Origin: Pseudomonadota bacterium
GTDB lineage: Bacteria > Pseudomonadota > Gammaproteobacteria > UBA5335
NCBI GenBank assembly: GCA_021783685.1
Contig: JAJXTQ010000075.1
Span: 1-8,108, forward strand
DNA: 8,108 bases
Direction of reading: 5' to 3'
The position numbers and the translations under genes were made by a program. The notes beneath the pieces were generated by a model, which had not been told where the DNA came from, did no database searches, and saw only the letters and a program-made list of their open reading frames with translations. Shown here one piece after another: positions 1 to 5,764 of this stretch (positions are counted from its first letter, which is position 1; every line of letters starts with the position of its first letter).

Positions 1-788
1 GCGGCTGTGAGCATGGCGCCCGGCGAGTCGATCTGGGCCACGCCCCAGGGGAAGAAGATCGCCAGCCCGATGCAGGAATAGGCGAAGAGCTTGAGCGAGG
101 AGGCCCATTCCATCATCGCCAGGTGCCGGCCGGAGTATTCGAGGATCAGCGCTTCGTGGATCATCGTCAGTTCGAGGTGGGTGGCCGGGTTGTCGACCGG
201 CACGCGGGCGTTTTCGGCGAGCGACACCATCGTGAAGGCGACGCCCGCGAACGCCAGGCTGGGTTCGAGCGTGAACGGGCGGCGGGTCATGGTCTCGACG
301 ATGTTGGCGAGCGAGGTCGAGTGCGTGATCAGCGACGCCGAGAACAGCGTCATCAGCAGTGCCGGCTCGGCCAGGAAGCCCACCAGCATTTCGCGCCGCG
401 CCGCCATCGTGCCGAACGCGGTGCCGACGTCCATCGCCGCGAGGGCGACGAACACCCGCGCGGTCGCGAACAGCCCGACGAGGGCGATCGCATCGGCGGC
501 CGGCGCGAGCGGCAGGTCGGTCGAGAGGGTCGGAATGATGCCGCAGGCCAGCATCATCGCGCCGAACACGCCGTAGGGCGTGAAGCGGAAGAGCGAGGAG
601 GCGTTGTGCGCGACCACCGATTCCTTGTGGAAGAGCTTGTTCAGCACGCGGTAGGGCTGGACGAGCGGCGGCACCGCGCGGTTCTGCAACCGCGCCCGCC
701 ATTGATCGACCCAGCCGGAGAGCAGCGGCGCGGCGAGCAGCGCCAGCACGATCTCCAATACCTGGGCAAGGATCCCGGTGACGTTCAT
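1..788 (-). CDS. hyfC: Hydrogenase-4 component C-like membrane subunit (HyfC/HycD/NuoH family), 3' end off the window
   Basis: Membrane-embedded subunit of the kind that joins the peripheral redox arm to the antiporter-like subunits in hydrogenase-4, formate hydrogenlyase and complex I. I translated 262 codons from the ATG at 788 with no stop; family members are about 310 residues, so roughly 50 C-terminal residues lie beyond base 1. Several hydrophobic helices are visible. The conserved cytoplasmic loop at about 197-220 reads VPVDNPATHLELTMIHEALI followed by LEYSG; the matching NuoH/HyfC loop carries the glutamates lining the quinone or proton path, here E206, E212 and E217. An earlier loop has REMLVGFLAEPAL (132-144), also typical. 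No clear Shine-Dalgarno precedes the ATG; GGGAC is the nearest purine run. It follows hyfB on the same strand, 97 bp away, and that gap looks like an insertion. Family assignment is firm; whether the complex is a real hydrogenase cannot be judged here. Confidence 0.88.
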   Translation of the reverse strand, partial: MNVTGILAQVLEIVLALLAAPLLSGWVDQWRARLQNRAVPPLVQPYRVLNKLFHKESVVAHNASSLFRFTPYGVFGAMMLACGIIPTLSTDLPLAPAADAIALVGLFATARVFVALAAMDVGTAFGTMAARREMLVGFLAEPALLMTLFSASLITHSTSLANIVETMTRRPFTLEPSLAFAGVAFTMVSLAENARVPVDNPATHLELTMIHEALILEYSGRHLAMMEWASSLKLFAYSCIGLAIFFPWGVAQIDSPGAMLTA

Positions 789-793
789 AGCCG
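785..793. repeat. 9-bp direct repeat, copy at hyfC start
   Basis: TCATAGCCG (minus strand CGGCTATGA) contains the hyfC start codon. The same nine bases occur at 886-894 across the hyfB stop codon. The two copies bracket 92 bp that include a hairpin repeat, as a target-site duplication would. Confidence 0.6.
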
Positions 794-824
794 GACCATG
801 TCCCGTCGCCAGCGACAGACCGAA

Positions 825-867
825 TCACCCCCTCTCCCGCGACGGCGGGAGAGGGCGGGGGTGAGGG
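825..867 (-). repeat. C/G-rich hairpin repeat, copy 1 (between hyfB and hyfC)
   Basis: An 11-bp perfect stem (CCCTCTCCCGC at 830-840 with GCGGGAGAGGG at 845-855, 4-nt loop) is extended by TCACC (825-829) pairing with GGTGA (860-864) across a small bulge. A second copy with identical arms and a shorter loop lies at 2912-2952 in the same orientation. This resembles the dispersed intergenic palindromes whose minus-strand reading begins CCCTCACCCCCGCCCTCTCC in many proteobacterial genomes. There is no T-run after it in the hyf direction, so a simple intrinsic terminator is unlikely. Confidence 0.8.
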
Positions 868-885
868 CGGCGGCAGCCATGAAGC

Positions 886-894
886 TCATAGCCG
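886..894. repeat. 9-bp direct repeat, copy at hyfB stop
   Basis: TCATAGCCG matches 785-793 exactly. On the minus strand the hyfB end reads ATT CGG CTA TGA, and the hyfC start region carries the same CGGCTATGA, so joining the copies recreates an ATGA overlap between hyfB stop and hyfC start. Confidence 0.6.
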
Positions 895-2901
895 AATGAC
901 GAACAACAACAGCATCAGCGTCAGGAAGCTGTACATCAAATAGATGGAGATCCGCCCCCGCTGCAACTGCCCGACGAAGCGCGCCATGCGCTCGACGGCG
1001 TGCCCGATCGGCACATAGAGCCGATGCCAGAGCGGATCCTCGATCGAGACGAAGTAGCGCGGCCGGGCGTCGAACGACGAGGGCAGTTCGCGCGTGGTCC
1101 GGAAGAACGGATCGAAGACCTGCCGGATCGGCTGGCCGAACCCTTCCGCGGTGTCCTGCATGCGGGCGGTGACTCCGGCGTAGCCGCAGGCCCAGGGCTC
1201 GGCGCGGCGCAGGCCGCCGCGCACCAGGCGCCGGGCGATGAGCAGCCCCAGGAGTACGCCCGTCCCGATGCCGACCAGGAACGCCAGCGGACCGTAGCTC
1301 GCCCGCGCGGTGCCGAGCGGCGCGAGCAGGAACCAGCCGTTGGCGTGGACATTCTCCGCCAGGTCGCCGCCCACCAGCCGTTGCGTCACCCGGTCGATGA
1401 CGTCGATCACCGGCACCGGGAACAGGCCGAGCAGTACCGACCCCGCCGCGAACCACGCCAGCCCGATGCGCTCGAGGAGGGTCGCATCGTGCGCATGCCG
1501 CAACTTTTCCTCGCGCGGCTGGCCGAGGAAGATCACGCCGAAAAACTTCACCATCACGTAGCCGGCCAGCGCGCCGACCAGCGCGATGGCCGCGGCGATC
1601 AGCGGAATCATCATGCCCAGGAAGGAACTCGGCAGGTTGGTCGTGACGAGAAAGCCCTGCAGCAGCAGCCACTCCGACACGAATCCCGCCAGCGGCGGCA
1701 GGCCCGAGCCGGCCATCGCGCCGATCAGCACCAGCCAGGCGACCCAGGGCATGGCGTGGATGAGTCCGCCCAGCTTGCCGAGGTTGCGCTCGCCGGTGGC
1801 GTGCAGCACCGCGCCCGTGCCCAGGAAAAGGAGGTTCTTGAAGAACGAGTGCGCCAGCACGTGGAAGAGCGCCGCGGCCAGCGCCAGCGCGGAGAGCAGG
1901 TCCATGCCGTAGGCGCGGAAGACGAGCGACAGGCCCAGGCCGGTGAGGATGATGCCGATGTTCTCGATCGACGAGTAGGCGAGCAGGCGCTTCATTTCGG
2001 TCTGCACGGCGCTGAAGACCACGCCGAGCAGCGCGCTCGCCAGCCCGAGGCCGAGCAGCACCACGCCCCACCACCACAGGCCGCCGTGGAGCAGGTCGAA
2101 CACCACGCGCAGCAGGCCGTAGACGGCGGTCTTGAGCATCACCGCGCTCATCAGCGCCGAAACCGGCGAGGGCGCGGCCGGGTGGGCTTCGGGCAGCCAG
2201 ACGTGCACCGGCACCAGGCCGGCCTTGGCGCCGAAGCCGAACACCGCCAGCGCGAATGCGGTGGTGGCCCAGAAGGGGCTCAGGTGCTGCGCCCGCAGGT
2301 TGGCGAAGGTGTAGCTGCCGATCCCGCCGTCGCCCGTTCCGGCCTGCAGCACGCCGAAGCAGAGCAGCAGCGCGATCGCACCGACGTGGGCGACGAGCAG
2401 ATAGAGGTGCGCCGCCTGCCGCACTGAGGCGACGCGGTCGTTGGCGGTGACGAGAAAGAACGACGACAGCGCCATCGTCTCCCACATCACCATGAAGCAG
2501 TAGGCGTCGTCGGCGAGCACGACCAGGCTCATCGCCGCCAGGAAGACGTGATATTCCAGGCACAGCAGGCCGGGCGCCGTGCCCTCGCCGCTGCGGAAAT
2601 ACCCGGCCGAGAACATCGACACCCCGAAGGCGCCGGCGCCGATCACCACCAGGAAGAAGGCCGCCAGCGGATCCAGGCGCAGATGGAAGGGCAGCCCCGG
2701 CAGCCCGACCACGAGTTGCGCGACTTCGGGGGTCGAGAACACCGCATCGAGGGCCACCCCGGCCATCGCCAGGCCGACCATGGCGCCGATCGGAAAGAGC
2801 GCGCGCGCGACGAAGCGGGTGTTGTGGAGCGTGAAGAGCGCCGAGAGGCCCAGCACCAGCCATGCGGCGGCGCAGAGCATGATCCAGTCGATATGGATCA
2901 T
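886..2901 (-). CDS. hyfB: Hydrogenase-4 component B-like proton-translocating subunit (HyfB; NuoL/MrpA antiporter family)
   Basis: A 671-residue polytopic membrane protein, matching the length of E. coli HyfB (672). It belongs to the antiporter-like subunits that move protons or Na+ across the inner membrane, driven by the redox arm of the complex. Family landmarks are in the expected order: MWE at 139-141 (the TM5 glutamate), FGAKAGLVPVHVWLPEAHPA at 223-242 (K226 and the broken-helix region), MLKT at 255-258 (K257) and EMKRLLAYSSIENIG at 302-316, followed by long hydrophobic stretches to the C-terminus. The ATG at 2901 gives a hydrophobic N-terminus. The only Shine-Dalgarno-like run, AGGGGG, lies 13 nt upstream, inside the stem of hairpin repeat copy 2, so initiation may be weak or structure-dependent. 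It is followed by hyfC. A longer open frame in another register (785-2863) is a composition artefact. Confidence 0.93.
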   Translation of the reverse strand: MIHIDWIMLCAAAWLVLGLSALFTLHNTRFVARALFPIGAMVGLAMAGVALDAVFSTPEVAQLVVGLPGLPFHLRLDPLAAFFLVVIGAGAFGVSMFSAGYFRSGEGTAPGLLCLEYHVFLAAMSLVVLADDAYCFMVMWETMALSSFFLVTANDRVASVRQAAHLYLLVAHVGAIALLLCFGVLQAGTGDGGIGSYTFANLRAQHLSPFWATTAFALAVFGFGAKAGLVPVHVWLPEAHPAAPSPVSALMSAVMLKTAVYGLLRVVFDLLHGGLWWWGVVLLGLGLASALLGVVFSAVQTEMKRLLAYSSIENIGIILTGLGLSLVFRAYGMDLLSALALAAALFHVLAHSFFKNLLFLGTGAVLHATGERNLGKLGGLIHAMPWVAWLVLIGAMAGSGLPPLAGFVSEWLLLQGFLVTTNLPSSFLGMMIPLIAAAIALVGALAGYVMVKFFGVIFLGQPREEKLRHAHDATLLERIGLAWFAAGSVLLGLFPVPVIDVIDRVTQRLVGGDLAENVHANGWFLLAPLGTARASYGPLAFLVGIGTGVLLGLLIARRLVRGGLRRAEPWACGYAGVTARMQDTAEGFGQPIRQVFDPFFRTTRELPSSFDARPRYFVSIEDPLWHRLYVPIGHAVERMARFVGQLQRGRISIYLMYSFLTLMLLLFVIRL

Positions 2902-2911
2902 GGTTTTCGTG

Positions 2912-2952
2912 TCACCCCCTCTCCCGCACGCGGGAGAGGGCGGGGGTGAGGG
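2912..2952 (-). repeat. C/G-rich hairpin repeat, copy 2 (upstream of hyfB)
   Basis: Identical arms to copy 1: CCCTCTCCCGC (2917-2927) and GCGGGAGAGGG (2930-2940), plus TCACC (2912-2916) with the outer GGTGA. Only 2 nt separate the inner arms, so the top pair must open. It occupies the hyfB leader from 11 nt upstream of the start codon. The rest of the 2902-3075 gap shows no promoter I would defend. Confidence 0.8.
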
Positions 2953-3075
2953 TGCAAAGAAGATCCCGCCGCCCGCGCCGTCCCCCCCGCGTCCGCAATC
3001 GTCTGACCGATCCCGGATGCAAAGAGTGAAGGAGTTTTCACAGCGCCTTGTTGTAATGATTGTTCGAGGGCGATT

Positions 3076-3801
3076 CTACTCCCTGCGTTCGAACACCAGA
3101 TCCCATACGCCGTGCCCCAGGCGATTGCCGCGCGCGTGGAACTTGGTCGTCGGCCGCTCGCACCACGGACTGCGCGGCGCCGGCGCGTAGCCCGCATGCA
3201 GGTTGCGCAGCCGGGGTTCTTCCGACAGCACCGCGAGCATCTGTTCGGCGTAGTGCTCCCAGTCGGTGGCGCAGTGCAGGGTGCCGCCGGGCCGCAGGCG
3301 CTCGGCGAGTTCGCCGAGGAAGGGCTGGGAGACCAGCCGCCGTTTGTGGTGGCGCGCCTTGGGCCAGGGGTCGGGAAAGAAGATGTGGACGGCCGACAGC
3401 GTCGCCGGCGCGATCATCGCGCGCACGACCTCGACGGCGTCGTGCTGGATGATCCGCAGGTTGGTGAGCCCCCGTTGATGCACCCGCTGCGCCAGCGCAC
3501 CGATGCCGGCCATGAACACCTCGACGCCGAGAAAGTCGCGCTCCGGGTGGGCCTGGGCGATGGCGGCGGTGGTCTCTCCCATGCCGAAGCCGATCTCGAG
3601 CACGACCGGCGCCTGCCGGCCGAACAGGGCCGCGAAATCGAGCGGCTCGGGGGCGGCTCCGGGTCGCTGCGGCACGGCGATCGCCGGCAGCAGTTCCTCG
3701 ACGCCGCGGCGCTGCGCCGCCGTGATGTGGCCGCGGCGCATGACGAACGAGCGGATATGGCGATCGGCGACGGGGGATTCCGGGTCGGATGGGGTTTGCA
3801 T
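3076..3801 (-). CDS. trmB: tRNA (guanine-N7-)-methyltransferase TrmB
   Basis: A SAM-dependent enzyme that methylates N7 of G46 in the variable loop of tRNAs, in the cytoplasm. From the ATG at 3801 it has 241 residues (E. coli TrmB has 239). Diagnostic motifs: [16 protein letters not shown] near the N-terminus (15-30), the SAM-binding loop [10 protein letters not shown] at 68-77, the signature [14 protein letters not shown] at 142-155, and [18 protein letters not shown] at 218-235 near the C-terminus. The frame stays open upstream to 3915, but the added 38 residues are unlike the family and the conserved HIRSF block starts 15 residues after the ATG at 3801, so I chose that start. No good Shine-Dalgarno lies at normal distance; GGAAGG is about 12-17 nt upstream. 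It is divergent from lpxO, and 174 bp separate its stop from the hyfB start. Its tie to the hyf genes is probably positional only. Confidence 0.95.
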   Translation of the reverse strand: MQTPSDPESPVADRHIRSFVMRRGHITAAQRRGVEELLPAIAVPQRPGAAPEPLDFAALFGRQAPVVLEIGFGMGETTAAIAQAHPERDFLGVEVFMAGIGALAQRVHQRGLTNLRIIQHDAVEVVRAMIAPATLSAVHIFFPDPWPKARHHKRRLVSQPFLGELAERLRPGGTLHCATDWEHYAEQMLAVLSEEPRLRNLHAGYAPAPRSPWCERPTTKFHARGNRLGHGVWDLVFERRE

Positions 3802-3917
3802 AAGAAAGAGAATCAATCCTTCCCAATCCTTCGTCGAATCACGCGAAGGGGTGAGGTTTTGGCATAGTTTCCGTACGGGATTATCGCAAATCGCTCCCCC
3901 TGCGCCGCCCCGCACCG

Positions 3918-3923
3918 TACAAT
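3918..3923 (+). promoter_or_regulatory. Possible -10 box for lpxO
   Basis: TACAAT lies 30 bp before the lpxO start in the 152-bp divergent trmB-lpxO region. No good -35 hexamer is found 16-18 bp upstream, so this is tentative. On the other strand GATAAT (complement of 3880-3885) is a comparable weak candidate for trmB, also without a -35. Confidence 0.35.
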
Positions 3924-3935
3924 CGGTCGACCCGC

Positions 3936-3948
3936 AGGAGGGGAGGAG
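3936..3948 (+). promoter_or_regulatory. Ribosome binding site of lpxO
   Basis: AGGAGGGGAGGAG is a very purine-rich double Shine-Dalgarno. The nearer AGGAG (3944-3948) ends 5 nt before the ATG at 3954 and fixes the lpxO start. Confidence 0.8.
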
Positions 3949-3953
3949 CGTTC

Positions 3954-4871
3954 ATGGCCGTCGATTTTCTGGCGCCGAAATTTCTGATTCTCTACGTGTT
4001 CGTCTTGTCGTCGCTCTACATGCATTTCCGGGGGAAGGCACGCCTGCCCCTGTTGCGGCAGATCGGCAACCATTCGACGCTGATGGCACCGTACAACGTG
4101 TTCTTGTACGCGTTTTCGGCCGTGCCCGGCAAGCCGTACCTCGACATGCGCGATTTCCCGGAAATGGCGACGCTGCGCGACAACTGGGAGACGATCCGCG
4201 ACGAGGCGGTCGCCCTGCTCAACGAGGGAGGGCTGCGCGCCGCCAGCGACCACGTCGACATCGGCTTCAACTCGTTTTTCCAGCGCGGCTGGAAGCGCTT
4301 CTATCTGAAGTGGTACGACAACCCGCCGCCCACCGCGCAGCGCCTGTGCCCCAGGACTGTGGCGCTGCTGCAGTCGATCCCGTCGGTGAACGCGGCGATG
4401 TTCGCGCTGCTGCCCCCCGGCGCGCGGCTCAACGAACACCGCGACCCCAGCGCCGCCTCGGTGCGCTACCACCTCGGCCTGATGACGCCCAACGACGACC
4501 GCTGCCGCATCGTCGTCGACGGCGTTGCGCATTCCTGGCGCGACGGCACCGACGTGATGTTCGACGAGACCTACCTGCACTTCGCCGAGAACTACACGGA
4601 CAAGACCCGCCTCATCCTGTTCTGCGACGTCGAGCGCCCGCTGCATTTCGCGCCGGTCCGCGCCCTGAACCGGCTGTTCGAGCGGTATGTCCTGCGTGCC
4701 GCGGCGACGCAGAACGACGGCAGCGAGGAAATCGGCTGGATCAACCGCCTCTACAAGCCCGTGGGCATCGTCAAGGAGCGGTTGAAGCGGATCAAGCAGT
4801 GGAACAAGCCGCTGTTCAACGGCTGCAAGTACTGCTGCATCGCCGGGGTGTTGTACTGGATGTTTTTCTGA
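3954..4871 (+). CDS. lpxO: LpxO-like lipid A hydroxylase (aspartyl/asparaginyl beta-hydroxylase family)
   Basis: A 305-residue member of the Fe(II)/2-oxoglutarate dioxygenase family, close in length to Salmonella LpxO (about 302), which adds a 2-hydroxyl to the secondary fatty acyl chain of lipid A at the cytoplasmic face of the inner membrane. Visible features: an N-terminal hydrophobic helix (8-24) that would anchor it; HRDPS at 162-166, giving iron ligands H162 and D164; RYHLGL at 171-176; DETYLHFAEN at 204-213 with the third ligand H209; and TRLILFCDVERP at 218-229 with R219 as likely 2-oxoglutarate binder. A second hydrophobic stretch closes the protein (295-305). The substrate call rests on family resemblance; a related membrane dioxygenase acting on another lipid or peptide remains possible. 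Its stop codon directly abuts the left target-site duplication of the hicAB element, leaving the gene intact. Confidence 0.85.
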   Translation: MAVDFLAPKFLILYVFVLSSLYMHFRGKARLPLLRQIGNHSTLMAPYNVFLYAFSAVPGKPYLDMRDFPEMATLRDNWETIRDEAVALLNEGGLRAASDHVDIGFNSFFQRGWKRFYLKWYDNPPPTAQRLCPRTVALLQSIPSVNAAMFALLPPGARLNEHRDPSAASVRYHLGLMTPNDDRCRIVVDGVAHSWRDGTDVMFDETYLHFAENYTDKTRLILFCDVERPLHFAPVRALNRLFERYVLRAAATQNDGSEEIGWINRLYKPVGIVKERLKRIKQWNKPLFNGCKYCCIAGVLYWMFF

Positions 4872-4879
4872 CAGTTTTT
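4872..4879. repeat. Left flanking direct repeat (candidate target-site duplication)
   Basis: CAGTTTTT directly abuts the left inverted repeat and begins on the base after the lpxO stop. It matches CAGTTTTG at 5707-5714 in 7 of 8 positions. Confidence 0.6.
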
Positions 4880-4900
4880 GGCTATTCGTAAAAACCTGTG
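4880..4900 (+). repeat. Left terminal inverted repeat
   Basis: The core GGCTATTCGTAAAA followed by ACCTGTG pairs with 5686-5706 on the other strand with two mismatches. Confidence 0.75.
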
Positions 4901-4940
4901 TATGGCGGCTTGCAGAGGTGGCGGGACGCCAGCCACGAAA

Positions 4941-4956
4941 ATCGTAAAAACTTGTG
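4941..4956 (+). repeat. Internal copy of the terminal repeat core
   Basis: TCGTAAAAACTTGTG (4942-4956) repeats the left-end core TCGTAAAAACCTGTG (4886-4900) in direct orientation 56 bp further in, and both are soon followed by GGCGGC. It may be a subterminal protein-binding site or the trace of a tandem duplication. Between the copies lies a small imperfect hairpin (TGGCG-GGA-CGCCA, 4919-4931). Confidence 0.6.
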
Positions 4957-5010
4957 GGCGGCAGGCGAAGGGGGGAACGGTGGCGATGAACACATGCCCG
5001 CGCAAACCGA

Positions 5011-5343
5011 TCAAGCCATCGCCGCTTTTCTCAGGGCTTCGGCTGCCCACTGATTGAGGCTCTTGCCCGCAGCCTGCGCCGCAAGCAGGGCGGCTCCATG
5101 CACCTCGGGCGCTACGCGCAGCATGATCTTGCCGGACGCCGGACGCTCTGGCGATTTTCCGATCTTCGCGCAGGTTTCGAGATAGTCGTCCACCGCCTCC
5201 TCGAATGCCGCGCGCAACTCGGGGATGTTGTCGGCGTGGAAGCTGATCAGATCGCGGATGCCGAGCAGACGGCCGACAAGGATGTTGTCGCGGTCGTCGA
5301 ATTCGATGCGGGCCGTGTAGCCCTTAAAGGTCATGGTATTCAT
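5011..5343 (-). CDS. hicB: HicB-family antitoxin
   Basis: A 110-residue antitoxin of a type II HicAB system that binds the HicA RNase and usually represses its own operon. The N-terminal HicB-like fold (about 4-60) includes FKGYTARIEFDDRDNILVGR, then LRAAFEEAVDDYLETC. The C-terminal part (71-108) reads GKIMLRVAPEVHGAALLAAQ followed by GKSLNQWAAEAL, a ribbon-helix-helix DNA-binding segment of the Arc/CopG type. The start ATG at 5343 overlaps the hicA stop as ATGA, so translation is probably coupled; GGAG lies 10 nt upstream. A second in-frame ATG at 5334 is possible. Length and domain order are complete, so the antitoxin looks functional. Confidence 0.9.
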   Translation of the reverse strand: MNTMTFKGYTARIEFDDRDNILVGRLLGIRDLISFHADNIPELRAAFEEAVDDYLETCAKIGKSPERPASGKIMLRVAPEVHGAALLAAQAAGKSLNQWAAEALRKAAMA

Positions 5344-5597
5344 GATGGCTTGACTCCGATGGCTTCGAGGAACGCCCGCGCATCCTCAACTTGGTACGGC
5401 TTCGCTTCCTTGGTGGGGTGCGGGCGATGGAACGTCACGATGACATCGCCGAACGCGAACCGAACGCGAGACCCGCGCCCCTCGATGACTTGGCAACCCG
5501 CGGCGACCAGGAGGGCTTCGATGCGAGTCCATTCCAAGGTCGTCGCGGTCGGTTTGCCGAAAACGGCTTCGAGGGTTTTGCGGTGCTTGGCGTTCAT
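5340..5597 (-). CDS. hicA: HicA-family toxin (mRNA interferase)
   Basis: An 85-residue toxin of the HicA/YcfA double-stranded-RNA-binding-like fold; family members cleave mRNA and tmRNA when freed from HicB. It starts MNAKHRKTLEAVF, carries the helix IEALLVAAGCQVIEGRGSRV (26-45), and has the strand VIVTFHRPHP (52-61). H57 is the likely catalytic histidine, with H60 as alternative. It ends with a helix EDARAFLEAIG (71-81). It is longer than minimal HicA proteins (about 60 residues) because of an N-terminal extension, a recognised form of the family. It is first in the operon, overlapping hicB by 4 bp. There is no Shine-Dalgarno, and the predicted transcription start is within about 1-2 nt of the ATG, suggesting leaderless translation. 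Confidence 0.88.
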   Translation of the reverse strand: MNAKHRKTLEAVFGKPTATTLEWTRIEALLVAAGCQVIEGRGSRVRFAFGDVIVTFHRPHPTKEAKPYQVEDARAFLEAIGVKPS

Positions 5598-5604
5598 GCA
5601 ATAA

Positions 5605-5633
5605 ATGATAGCGGATAGTGCTATCTACTGCAA
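5605..5633 (-). promoter_or_regulatory. hicAB promoter
   Basis: On the minus strand, TTGCAG (complement of 5628-5633), a 17-bp spacer and TATCAT (complement of 5605-5610) form a near-consensus sigma-70 promoter. The -10 box ends 7 nt before the hicA ATG, so the message would start at about 5598, almost at the start codon. Confidence 0.75.
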
Positions 5634-5640
5634 GCACTAT
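5615..5640. promoter_or_regulatory. Inverted repeat, probable HicB operator
   Basis: ATAGTGC (5615-5621) and GCACTAT (5634-5640) form a 7-bp inverted repeat with a 12-bp centre that covers the -35 box and most of the promoter spacer. A direct repeat TGATAGC (5606-5612 and 5642-5648) brackets it. HicB antitoxins with a DNA-binding tail commonly bind such sites; binding here is inference. Confidence 0.55.
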
Positions 5641-5685
5641 TTGATAGCTACGCGGCACAGATCGAAAAGCCGCTCGCCCCTCATC

Positions 5686-5706
5686 CACAAGCTTTTACGA
5701 ATAGCC
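5686..5706 (-). repeat. Right terminal inverted repeat
   Basis: Inverted partner of 4880-4900. The outermost 14 bases are identical, followed by G-C-T instead of A-C-C and then the shared TGTG. Confidence 0.75.
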
Positions 5707-5714
5707 CAGTTTTG
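5707..5714. repeat. Right flanking direct repeat (candidate target-site duplication)
   Basis: CAGTTTTG matches CAGTTTTT at 4872-4879 in the first 7 bases. Its last two bases overlap the edge of the 31-bp palindrome at 5713-5743. Confidence 0.6.
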
Positions 5715-5743
5715 CAAATCGAAGAAAATTTCTTCAATTTGCA
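5713..5743. repeat. 31-bp near-perfect palindrome upstream of the AAA ATPase gene
   Basis: The left arm TGCAAATCGAAGAAA and right arm TTTCTTCAATTTGCA surround a single central A; 14 of 15 positions pair (one C/A mismatch). It is far more AT-rich than its surroundings, ends 21 bp before the ATPase ATG at 5765, and has no T-run, so it reads better as a protein-binding site or repeat than a terminator. Removing the hicAB element would place it 6 bp after the lpxO stop. Confidence 0.75.
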
Positions 5744-5764
5744 GGGTCGCGCTACGACCGGGAA

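Larger units (their letters stand above)
4880..5706. mobile_element. Transposase-less element with terminal inverted repeats carrying hicAB
   Basis: An 827-bp unit whose ends are inverted copies of each other: 4880-4900 (begins GGCTATTCGTAAAA, ends TGTG) and 5686-5706 (reverse complement begins GGCTATTCGTAAAA, ends TTGTG), 19 of 21 identical. It is flanked by CAGTTTTT and CAGTTTTG. Inside are only hicA, hicB and their control region; no transposase frame fits. Ends starting GGC with an 8-bp target duplication are seen in families such as ISL3, but that assignment is speculative. I infer a non-autonomous (MITE-like) unit mobilised in trans. Alternatively the inverted repeats could be regulatory or recombination sites unrelated to transposition. 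Confidence 0.6.

Noticed and set aside
123..899. Plus-strand open frame of 258 codons antisense to hyfC
   Set aside because: The opposite strand carries the clear HyfC sequence; this translation is low-complexity charged sequence.
1000..2427. A 475-codon plus-strand open frame antisense to hyfB
   Set aside because: The His/Gln/Arg/Glu-rich composition is a mirror of hydrophobic codons on the other strand; no domain or ribosome site.
785..2863. A 692-codon minus-strand open frame, longer than hyfB
   Set aside because: It overlaps hyfB in another register, is Arg/Ala/Gly-rich without recognisable domains, and arises from the high-GC third positions of hyfB.
2953..3025. Direct repeat TGCAAAGA (2953-2960 and 3018-3025) as a target duplication for hairpin copy 2
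   Set aside because: It does not bracket the hairpin; both copies lie on one side of it.
2902..3075. A sigma-54 or sigma-70 promoter for hyfB
   Set aside because: TTTGCA at about 3018-3023 on the minus strand lacks a GG at the required distance and no -35/-10 pair stands out.
3076..3915. Longer TrmB starting at 3915
   Set aside because: The extra 38 residues show no family similarity and would place the start within the lpxO promoter region; the ATG at 3801 gives normal length.
3871..3932. 8-bp palindromes CCGTACGG (3871-3878) and GGTCGACC (3925-3932) between trmB and lpxO
   Set aside because: Short perfect palindromes of this size are expected by chance in GC-rich DNA and they do not form a spaced pair.
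3503..4891. A 462-codon plus-strand frame spanning trmB antisense and lpxO
   Set aside because: It crosses the divergent intergenic region and runs in the wrong frame through lpxO, whose own frame has all catalytic motifs.
4871..4934. Possible terminators after lpxO (TTTTT/AAAAA pairing at 4874-4895; hairpin at 4919-4931)
   Set aside because: The stems are weak or AT-only and neither is followed by a T-run; the first is better explained as the end of the inverted-repeat element.
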